From positions 1-7,026 of the forward strand of contig CAMIVJ010000141.1 of the NCBI GenBank assembly GCA_946401765.1: DNA of 7,026 nucleotides, given 5' to 3'. The notes under the pieces were generated by a model. That model was not told the origin of the DNA. It saw nothing but the letters and a program-made list of their open reading frames with translations, and ran no database searches. The stretch is from an uncultured bacterium (GTDB taxonomy: Bacteria > Verrucomicrobiota > Kiritimatiellia > RFP12 > UBA1067). Positions 1 through 6,800 of the stretch are shown here, in pieces. Each line of letters opens with the position of its first letter. Position 1 is the first letter of the stretch. The position numbers were made by a program, and so were the translations under genes.

Positions 1-153
1 GGCAAGGTGCAGACGCTGCGCCACTTCAAGGACGAGGTCAAGGAGGTCACCGGCCAGCAGGAATGCGGCATCTGCTTCGCGAACTACGAGGGCTTCGCCG
101 AGGGCGACGTTGTGGAGTGCTACATCCTCGAGGAGCTGCCGCGCTCGCTCTAG
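1..153 (+). CDS. infB: Translation initiation factor IF-2, C-terminal fragment
   Basis: This is the last 50 codons of IF-2, the GTPase that brings fMet-tRNA to the 30S subunit and promotes subunit joining; its 5' part lies outside the window. The frame is open from base 1 to a TAG at 151-153. The fragment shows the typical end of IF-2 domain IV: a 'TLRHFKDEVKEV' segment, then 'QECGI' and 'GFAEGDVVECY', which match the usual SL-R-FKDDVKEV, ECGI and EGDVIE pattern. The fMet-tRNA-binding C2 domain is therefore present. It stands directly before rbfA with a 24 nt gap, the classic infB-rbfA-truB order, which supports the call. Nothing about the GTPase domain can be judged here. Confidence 0.93.
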   Translation, partial: GKVQTLRHFKDEVKEVTGQQECGICFANYEGFAEGDVVECYILEELPRSL

Positions 154-177
154 CGGAACGCGGCCAAGGAGCGTGAA

Positions 178-546
178 ATGGCAGTTGACCGTCTTGAAAG
201 AGTGAACTCACTTCTGCGCCGCGTGATCGGCGAGGCGATGTTCCGCGTGCTGCAGGGCGACGACGTGAATCCCGGCGTAGTCACCGTGACCGCCGTCGCG
301 TGCGCCAAGAACCTGCGCAACGCCACCGTGAAGGTGAGCGTGTTCGGCGACGCGGCCGAGCAGAGCCGCGTGATGGGCCACATCATACGCCGCACGCACG
401 AATTCGAGCGCATCGTCAACGCAGAGGTGCGCCTGAAGTTCACGCCGCAGCTGCGGTTCGTGATCGACCATTCGCTTGAGAAGGGCGACCACGTGCTCAG
501 CATCATAAGCGAAATTGAGAAGAACGAGAGCGGCGCGAATGGCTAA
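178..546 (+). CDS. rbfA: 30S ribosome-binding factor RbfA
   Basis: This encodes a 122-residue protein of the usual RbfA size. RbfA binds the immature 30S subunit near helix 1 of 16S rRNA and aids late maturation and cold adaptation. The single KH-like domain is recognisable: an N-terminal helix 'DRLERVNSLLRRVI', a strand region 'GVVTVTAVACAKNLRNATVKVSVFG' (residues 38-62) with the typical vTvt-V-vs-DL-xAkVyvs pattern, and the C-terminal 'RLKFTPQLRFVIDHSLEKGD', matching the family's lR-PeL-F-D-S-e-G signature. The start is fixed by a good ribosome-binding site, AAGGAG at 166-171, six bases before ATG 178. The gene overlaps truB by 8 nt and shares the infB operon. It looks intact, with no odd features. 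Confidence 0.95.
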   Translation: MAVDRLERVNSLLRRVIGEAMFRVLQGDDVNPGVVTVTAVACAKNLRNATVKVSVFGDAAEQSRVMGHIIRRTHEFERIVNAEVRLKFTPQLRFVIDHSLEKGDHVLSIISEIEKNESGANG

Positions 547-1264
547 CCTCGCCTCAATTGCCATGCTTGCCGAGCAGGACGGTTTGCTGCTTGTGGACAA
601 GCCCGTCCAAATCGCATCGCACGACGTGCTCAAGGCCGTGAAGACGCGCTTCAACTTGGTGAAGATCGGCCATGGCGGCACGCTCGAGCCCAACGCCACG
701 GGCCTTCTTGTGCTTCTCGTGGGCGATGCAACGCGCGTCTCTGGCGACGTGATGGACGGCGACCGCGAATACTCTGCGACAATCCGCCTCGGGCGCGTGA
801 CCGACACTGCGGACCGCGAAGGCCGCACGCTCTCAGAGTCCCCGTTCGACGGCGTCACTCGCGAAGCGCTCGACGCCGCTCTTCCCGAGTTCCGCGGCGA
901 CATTTTTCAGACGCCTCCAGCCTTCAGCGTGATGAAGCGTCCCGACACTCCTTCGTACGGCATCGTCCCCACCGACCCCGCAGACGCCAAGGCCCGCCTA
1001 GTGCACGTGTTTCGCCTGGCCGTGACGGAGTTTGCTCCGCCGCTCGTGTCGTTCGACATCCTCTGCACCAAGGGCGTGTGCGTGCGCGCCCTTGCCCACG
1101 ATCTCGGCGCGCAGCTCGGCTGCGGCGCCTCTCTCGAGACGCTGCGCCGCACGCGATGCGGCAGATTTTCCGTGGACGAGGCGCTCGGCTTCATGGACGT
1201 GATGAAGCTCGACCCCGTGGCGTTCAAGGACCGTCTCGTTCCAATGGCGAGGGCCTTTGCCTGA
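539..1264 (+). CDS. truB: TruB-family tRNA pseudouridine-55 synthase, divergent active site
   Basis: TruB isomerises U55 to pseudouridine in the tRNA T-loop and also acts as a tRNA-folding chaperone. The 241-residue product has the family layout: 'LLLVDKP' (17-22), 'GHGGTLEPNATGLL' (44-57), 'DREYSATIRLGRVTDTAD' (75-92, with the active-site Tyr79), 'QTPPAFSVMK' (124-133), 'CTKGVCVRALAHDLG' (176-190, with Arg183) and 'LRR' (202-204). No C-terminal PUA domain is visible. The catalytic Asp of the canonical GH-G-LDP motif is Glu50 here, encoded by GAG at 686-688. The canonical KPxGxTS reads 'KPVQIAS', and the usual Tyr in KGTYIR is Cys181. It may be a weakened or inactive synthase that keeps its RNA-binding role, or the GAG may be a base error. 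ATG 539 overlaps the rbfA end and has a weak GAGAG upstream at 526-530; ATG 563 is an alternative start. Confidence 0.86.
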   Translation: MANLASIAMLAEQDGLLLVDKPVQIASHDVLKAVKTRFNLVKIGHGGTLEPNATGLLVLLVGDATRVSGDVMDGDREYSATIRLGRVTDTADREGRTLSESPFDGVTREALDAALPEFRGDIFQTPPAFSVMKRPDTPSYGIVPTDPADAKARLVHVFRLAVTEFAPPLVSFDILCTKGVCVRALAHDLGAQLGCGASLETLRRTRCGRFSVDEALGFMDVMKLDPVAFKDRLVPMARAFA

Positions 1265-2118
1265 TGAATCTCGCCGTGGGCTTCTTCGACGGCGTGCATG
1301 TCGGCCACCGCCGGATTCTCGCCTGCGCCGATGCAGCGCTCACTTTCCGCGACCATCCCGCGCGCGTGCTTGCACCGTCGCGCGCGCCCGCACTGCTGAT
1401 GACTTCGTCCGCAAGGCTCGCCGCCGTAGAGGCGGCGCTGCGTCCCGGCGCGACCGGGCGAGTGCGCGCGCTTGATTTCACGCCCGACTTCGCCGCCGAA
1501 TCCGCAGAGGCGTTCGCTCTCTGGCTGCGCCGCGAATATCCCGATCTGGAGGAGATTCTCTGCGGACCAAACTGGCGCTTCGGCGCAGGAGGAGTTGGCG
1601 ACGCCGCTTTCCTGCGCGAGAGGGGATTTGCCGTGCGCGCGATGCCGTTCGTGGAGATAGACGGCGCGCCCGTCTCCTCCACGCGCATCCGCGCCGCGAT
1701 TGCCGCAGGCGACATGGCCGATGCCGCGCGTCTTCTAGGGCGTCCATGGCGCGTGGAGGGCGAGGTCGTTCCGGGGAAGGGCTTGGGACGTGCGCTTGGA
1801 TTTCCCACGATGAATGTGAAGGTGGCTGAAGGGCTGGCGCGCCCTCCACGCGGCGTGTACGCCGTGGATACGCCGCTTGGGCGCGCCGTGGCGAACTGGG
1901 GGCTCGCGCCGACGATGGGGGAGAAGGCGTGGAAGCATCCCGTCCTTGAAGTGCATGTGATCTCAACGCATCCTGTCGCCGCGCCGAAGACGCTTGCGGT
2001 TGACTTTCTCGCATTCATCCGCCCCGAGCGCGTCTTCTCCGGCGAAGATGCGCTTCGCGCGCAGATCGCCGCCGACATTCTGGCGGCGCAGGGCATAGAC
2101 GAATTGTGCCTAAACTGA
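1264..2118 (+). CDS. ribF: Bifunctional riboflavin kinase / FAD synthetase RibF, compact form
   Basis: RibF phosphorylates riboflavin to FMN and adenylylates FMN to FAD in the cytoplasm. The product has 284 residues; the family usually has about 305-320. The N-terminal adenylyltransferase domain shows 'GFFDGVHVGH' (6-15), 'TFRDHP' (27-32), 'GPNWRFGAGGVGD' (101-113) and 'SSTRIR' (138-143). The C-terminal kinase domain shows 'GKGLGRALGFPTMN' (171-184, the GR-xGFPTxN signature), 'RGVYAV' (196-201), 'NWGLAPT' (211-217) and 'LEVH' (228-231), which carries the likely catalytic Glu. The shortfall lies at the N-terminus: the protein starts directly at the first strand, and the stretch between the HxGH motif and TF-x-x-HP is about 11 residues shorter than in E. 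coli RibF. The start ATG overlaps the truB stop by one base (TGATG), implying translational coupling, with GAGGG at 1249-1253 as a plausible ribosome-binding site. Confidence 0.92.
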   Translation: MNLAVGFFDGVHVGHRRILACADAALTFRDHPARVLAPSRAPALLMTSSARLAAVEAALRPGATGRVRALDFTPDFAAESAEAFALWLRREYPDLEEILCGPNWRFGAGGVGDAAFLRERGFAVRAMPFVEIDGAPVSSTRIRAAIAAGDMADAARLLGRPWRVEGEVVPGKGLGRALGFPTMNVKVAEGLARPPRGVYAVDTPLGRAVANWGLAPTMGEKAWKHPVLEVHVISTHPVAAPKTLAVDFLAFIRPERVFSGEDALRAQIAADILAAQGIDELCLN

Positions 2119-2137
2119 CACTAAGTCACAAGGCATG

Positions 2138-2165
2138 TCCACAACGGCTGAAAATGTGCTATAAT
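2138..2165 (+). promoter_or_regulatory. Extended -10 promoter for the dismutase gene
   Basis: A perfect extended -10 element, TG-C-TATAAT, occupies 2157-2165. A 4-of-6 match to the -35 consensus, TCCACA at 2138-2143, lies 16 bp upstream. This is the only consensus-quality promoter I see in the window, and it falls exactly in the intergenic gap between ribF and the dismutase gene. The expected start of transcription, about seven bases after the -10 box, is at 2172-2173, on the ATG at 2173. The call assumes a housekeeping sigma factor with standard preferences; the match is visible but its activity is inferred. Confidence 0.6.
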
Positions 2166-2172
2166 GTCTGCC

Positions 2173-2871
2173 ATGAAAACAGACATCACTAGACGGTGTT
2201 TTGCGGCAGGCGCGGCATGCGCCGCTCTGGCCGCGTGCGCCGATGCCAAGAGAGGAAAGCCCGCCATGAAGGAGATAGCTCTTCCGCCGCTGCCGTATGC
2301 CGAAGACGCGCTTGCGCCCGTCATCTCGGCAAAGACGATTTCCTACCACTACGGAAAGCACCATGCCGGGTACATAAAGGCACTGAATGGTCTTATATCC
2401 GGAACTCATTATGAAACTCTGTCGCTCTCGGAGATGGTAGGGCTTTCGCGCGAGCTGAACGATCCCGGGATATTCAACAACGCGGCCCAGGCATGGAACC
2501 ACGACTTCTACTGGCATTCGCTCGCCCCTGCGGGCAAGGGCGGCGAACCGTCGGCCGGACTGCTCAAGGCGATCAACGAGTCGTTCGGGTCGCTTGACAA
2601 CTGCAAGAAGGCGCTTTCCCACGCCGCCACGAGGCAATTCGGAAGCGGCTGGGCGTGGCTCGTCGCTAAGGGCGGAAAGCTCCTCGTGGAGAGCACCGGC
2701 AACGCCGACACGCCGTGCAGGCAGCAGTACGTGAAGCCGCTGCTCACCATCGACGTGTGGGAGCATGCCTACTATCTCGACTGGCAGAACAACCGCGCCG
2801 CATACGTCAAGGCGATTGTCGACGGCCACCTGAACTGGTCCGCCGCCTCTAGTCGCTTCGCGTCGGCCTGA
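2173..2871 (+). CDS. Superoxide dismutase, Fe-type, with Tat/lipoprotein leader
   Basis: This Fe/Mn-family dismutase converts superoxide to oxygen and hydrogen peroxide. Numbered from ATG 2173 (232 residues), the metal ligands of the family are all present: His59 in 'YHYGKHH', His110 in 'WNHDF', and Asp194 and His198 in 'DVWEHAYY'; the gateway Tyr is Tyr67. Gln106 in 'NNAAQAWNH', together with 'GNADTP' rather than the Mn-type N-Q-D, points to the iron class. The mature domain, from about residue 33, aligns closely with E. coli SodB. Unusually, it is preceded by a leader with a twin-arginine motif 'TRRCFAA' (6-12) and a lipobox 'LAAC' ending at Cys22, so the enzyme is probably exported folded and lipid-anchored. 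An in-frame ATG at 2164 would add three residues but lies inside the -10 box. No Shine-Dalgarno sequence is visible. The aldo/keto reductase gene follows after 19 nt. Confidence 0.94.
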   Translation: MKTDITRRCFAAGAACAALAACADAKRGKPAMKEIALPPLPYAEDALAPVISAKTISYHYGKHHAGYIKALNGLISGTHYETLSLSEMVGLSRELNDPGIFNNAAQAWNHDFYWHSLAPAGKGGEPSAGLLKAINESFGSLDNCKKALSHAATRQFGSGWAWLVAKGGKLLVESTGNADTPCRQQYVKPLLTIDVWEHAYYLDWQNNRAAYVKAIVDGHLNWSAASSRFASA

Positions 2872-2890
2872 GACGACTGGAGGTGTTCCA

Positions 2891-3841
2891 ATGGCAGCCG
2901 CCCATAATCAAGGCGCATCGCGCCGAAAGGCCGGATCTCTGGACCGGCGCTCGTTCGTTGGATCGCTCGCGGCGTTTGGCGCGGGACAGGTTGCGTTTGG
3001 CGCGACGAACTGCGTTGAGCAGACATATGCCGCGCCGAAGGCGAAGAACAGGTTCTCGGCGTGGGACGAAGTGTCGCTCGGCGGCACGGGCATCCGCACG
3101 TCGCGTCTTGGCTTTGGAACAGGCGTGAAGTCCGGCAACCGCTCCAGCGGAATGGTACGCCGCAACGGACACGACGGCGCGGTGAAGCTGGTGCGCGCCG
3201 CATACGAGCGGGGAATAAGGTTCTTCGATACTGCCGACAGCTATGGCACCCACGCGGTGCTGCGCGAGGCGCTGTCTCCGTTTCCGCGTTCGTCATACGT
3301 AATCTGCACGAAGTACTGGTTCATGGGCGGCGGCATTCCCGAGGCCGACAAGTCCGACGTTGAGAGTTCCGTTGACCGTTTCCTCCGGGAGTTCAAGACG
3401 GACTACATTGACATCCTGCAGCTGCATTGCGTGTTCCAGCCCGATTGGACGACGAGTCTCCAGACGCACATGGATGGTCTTGAACGCTGCAAGAAGGCAG
3501 GAAAGATCCGTGCCCATGGCTGTTCGTTCCACGGCGCTAAGTCGCTTCCGCTCGCTGCCGACACGAAGTGGCTTGACGTGGCGCATGTGCAGATCAACCC
3601 GTTCGGGAACAAGATGGGACTCAAGCCTGACGAGGCGCTTGAGCAGGTGCGGAAACTGCACGCCGCCGGGAAGGGCGTGATCGGGATGAAGGTGCTTGGC
3701 GAAGGGTCTATCGCCAAGGAGGGGCGCATGGACCAGTCGATTGCCTGGGTGCTGAAGAACAATGCTGCGGACGTGCTTGACATCGGCTTCCTCGAAATCG
3801 CTGAAATCGACGATATCGCCCGCCGCATAGCGGCGGTCTAG
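2891..3841 (+). CDS. Tat-exported aldo/keto reductase
   Basis: The 316-residue product belongs to the aldo/keto reductase superfamily, TIM-barrel enzymes that reduce carbonyls with NAD(P)H. The catalytic tetrad is readable: Asp113 and Tyr118 in 'FFDTADSYG', Lys141 in 'VICTKYW' and His179 in 'DILQLHC'. The beginning of the barrel is 'LGGTGIRTSRLGFGTG' (63-78), and later strands include 'KIRAHGCSFHG' (205-215) and 'GVIGMKVLGEG' (262-272). The N-terminus carries a twin-arginine signal, 'LDRRSFVG' (17-24), followed by a small-residue hydrophobic stretch to about residue 38, so it should be exported folded. It lacks the C-terminal 4Fe-4S ferredoxin part found in some related families. The substrate is unknown; a sugar or sugar-derived carbonyl is a guess from the neighbouring glycosidase. 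GGAGG at 2879-2883, seven bases before the ATG, fixes the start. The next gene follows after 12 nt. Confidence 0.9.
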   Translation: MAAAHNQGASRRKAGSLDRRSFVGSLAAFGAGQVAFGATNCVEQTYAAPKAKNRFSAWDEVSLGGTGIRTSRLGFGTGVKSGNRSSGMVRRNGHDGAVKLVRAAYERGIRFFDTADSYGTHAVLREALSPFPRSSYVICTKYWFMGGGIPEADKSDVESSVDRFLREFKTDYIDILQLHCVFQPDWTTSLQTHMDGLERCKKAGKIRAHGCSFHGAKSLPLAADTKWLDVAHVQINPFGNKMGLKPDEALEQVRKLHAAGKGVIGMKVLGEGSIAKEGRMDQSIAWVLKNNAADVLDIGFLEIAEIDDIARRIAAV

Positions 3842-3853
3842 AAAGGAGAAAAG

Positions 3854-6800
3854 ATGAAAACCGTAAATGGCGTAGGATTGCTGAGCAGGCTTCTCAATAC
3901 GCGACTCTTGTTTCTTGTGGCGGGGATTGCCGCAGTTGGAGGGGTGAATGGCACGGTGTCGTATGTAATAGACGCCGCCGAGGGGCCAGAGAAGGCGAAA
4001 TGGGCCGAAGACGTGCTTGTGTTCGCCGACCCGTTCATCGGCTCCGGCGGAACGGGCCACACCACTCCGGCGGCCGCGTATCCGTTCGGCATGGTCCAGC
4101 CAGGCCCTGACACCAGCCACTCCGGCTGGGAACATTGCTCCGCCTACCAGTACGGCGACAAGCGCATCAGGCGCTTCTCGCAGAACCATCTGAGCGGGAC
4201 TGGCTGCTCTGAGTTCACAGACCTTGGATTCATGCCCTCGGCCGATGACCCTGACGATGCGCTGAGGCGCGACTATTCTGCCAGTTTCGACAAGGCTACG
4301 GAAAAGGCGTCACCGGGATACTACACCGCCACGCTTGAATGCGGAACGAAGGTGGAGGCGACGTGCACGAAGCATGTGTCGCTCTTCCGCTTCACGTTCC
4401 CGAAGGGCAAGAAGGCGTCGCTCCTGTTCGATCCGTCGTGGTCGTTCTCCAGGACAAAGTCCGCAGAAATCGCCACGATGAAGGATAGGCGCGTTTCGGG
4501 ACACGTCGACCGCCACGGCTGGCCGGGCCATGAGTACTGGTTCGCCTGGGAGGTCTCTGCCGAGCCCACGAGCGCGCGCGTCGTCAGAGAGGCCAGGGCG
4601 GAGAAGGGCAGAGTGCCGATCTGCGCGTACGAATTCGATGCGGACAAGGACAACGTCATCTACCTCAAGGTCGCGCTGTCGCGCACCTCCGCCAAGGGCG
4701 CGCGCCGCAACATCGACAAGGAGGTGCCGGGCTGGGACTTCGACGGAGTGCTTGCCGCCAACCGCGCCGCCTGGCGCAGGATACTCGAGCGCGTAAAGGC
4801 GAAGGGCACCAGAGACCAGCTAAAGACACTCTATACTTCGCTCTACCACCTCTGCTTCCAGCCGAACACGATTTCGGACGTTGACGAGCCCGATCTCTAT
4901 TCCACGTTCTCGTGCTGGGATACGTATCGCGCGGCGGGTCCGCTCTACACCATCCTCACCCCCGAATACGTGCCCGCGTTCATCAACTCGATGCTGTGGC
5001 ACTTCGAAAGAAACGGCCACCTCCCCGTGTGGACTCTCTGGGGCAAGGACAACCAGTGCATGGTCGGCGTGCATTCAGTGCCCATGATTGTCGATGCGTA
5101 TATGAAGGGCTTCAAGGGCGTGGACTGGGAGAAGGCGTTCGACTGCGTGCGCAAGACATTGAGGGAGAACCGCGGCAGATGGATTGCGCGGTACGAGCTC
5201 CTCGACAAGTACGGCTACTATCCCTGCGACTTCATCAAGAACGAATCGGTGTCGTGGCTGCTCGAAAACTGCTACGACGATGCCTGCGCGTACCGGATGG
5301 CCAAGAAGCTCGGCGGCAGAAAAGAGGACGAGAAGTTCTTCCTTGAGCGTTCTCGCACCTGGACGAAGTGCTACGACTCAAAGACCGGCTTCATACGCGC
5401 CCGCGACTCGAAGGGCAGATGGCGCGAACCGTTTGATCCCTACAGAATCCACGGCGAAGGCCATCACCACTACACGGAGGGCAACGCATTCCACTGGAAC
5501 TGGCACGTCATGCAGGATCCCGACCTTCTCGTCAAGCTGCTTGGCGGCAAGGAGGCCGCGCTCAAGAGGCTTTACGGGCTCTTCAACGAAGACCCCAGCA
5601 AGCTTTCCGATGCGCCGCCGGATGTAACCGGTCTAATCGGGCAGTACTGCCACGGCAACGAGCCGAGCCACCACAACATCTACTTCTTCTCCTTGCTCGG
5701 CAGGCGCGATCTTGCCGCCCAGTATATACGGGAGGTGATGGACACGCAGTACCAGACCACTCCTACGGGCCTTTGCGGAAACGATGACTGCGGGCAGATG
5801 AGCGCGTGGTGCATATTCAGCACGCTGGGCTTCTATCCGTTCGACCCGTGCGGAGGCAAATACGTGCTTGGCGAAGCGCAGATGGAGGAGATATCCATCG
5901 ACGTAGGCGGCGGCAAGCGGTTCCGGGTGTCGTCCGAACTGCCCGGCGAGGCTTCAAAGGCGGTTCAGTTCAACGGACGCAAGATGGACGGCGTCATGAT
6001 CACCCACGGCGAGATCATGAAGGGCGGCACGCTCGACTTCGTTGGAGGCACCTCAAAGTTCGAATACGTCTTCGACACGACTGGCGCCCCCGAACTTGCC
6101 GCATGGACCAGGCAGAATCTTGCACCGCTCATCCGCAAATGGTATCCGAAGCTGGTCGAGATGTTCCCGTCGGAAGGCTGGAGCCCGAGCAGGAAGGTCA
6201 GATTCCGCTTCAAGGAGAGGATCGGCTGCCCGGCGTATGCGGCGGGGAACCGCGTGACCTTGGACCGCGAGTGGATCAACAGCAACCCCACGGATGTCGG
6301 CTGCACGATACACGAGCTTTTCCACATTGTCCAGGGCGGGTATCGCAAAGCTCCTGGCTGGCTTGCCGAAGGACTTGCCGACTACGTCAGGTTCTATCTC
6401 TACGAGCCTGAAGCGCATGGATGCGACTTGATTCTAGGCTCCTCCGAGGTGCGCTACAACCAATCCTATCGCGTGTCCGCAAACTTCCTCAATTTTGTCG
6501 AGACGAAATACCCCGGCGTCGTGAAGGAGCTGAACGCGCTCTGCCGTCAGGGCAAGTATGAAGAAGAGACCTACTGGAAGATGCGCACCGGCAAGACGGT
6601 CAAGGAAATCGAGAAGGAGTGGAAGAGCCAGGGGGACGGGCCGTTCAAGTACTACCGTTTCTGCGTTGACCGCACGAAGCGCCCGGCCGACTGCATGCAG
6701 CTTTCCGAAATCGAGCTGCTCGATTCAAAGGGCAAGGTGATTCCTGCCGGAAAATTCGAGCTTGGCTTCAACGGTAGCGGCGGCAGGAAGTTCGGAAATG

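Noticed and set aside
515..538. Upstream start for truB at 515
   Set aside because: The extra residues 'MRRTRAAR' are not TruB-like, and the start would lie deep within rbfA without a suitable ribosome-binding site; ATG 539 fits better.
208..903. Long antisense open frame (231 codons) opposite rbfA and truB
   Set aside because: It lies entirely opposite two well-recognised genes, has a low-complexity Arg/Ser/Ala-rich translation without recognisable motifs, and is expected from high-GC codon bias.
1078..1263. 5' extension of the ribF frame into truB, adding 62 codons
   Set aside because: The added part is an Arg-rich shadow of truB; RibF homology begins at ATG 1264, which overlaps the truB stop in the usual coupled manner.
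1224..2096. Antisense open frame of 290 codons opposite ribF
   Set aside because: The translation is Ser/Arg/Pro-rich and shows no family motif, while the + strand frame carries all RibF motifs.
2115..2120. CTGACA as a -35 box (five of six matches)
   Set aside because: It is 39 bp from the TATAAT at 2160, far from the usual 16-18 bp, and no -10 lies at the right distance from it.
2104..2131. Inverted repeat TTGTG...CACAA around the ribF stop as a possible terminator
   Set aside because: The stem is only five base pairs with an 18 nt loop, and no T-run follows, so it does not qualify as an intrinsic terminator.
3293..4189. Antisense open frame of 298 codons spanning the reductase end and the mannosidase start
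   Set aside because: It crosses two real + strand genes, their boundary and a strong ribosome-binding site, and its translation shows no domain I recognise.
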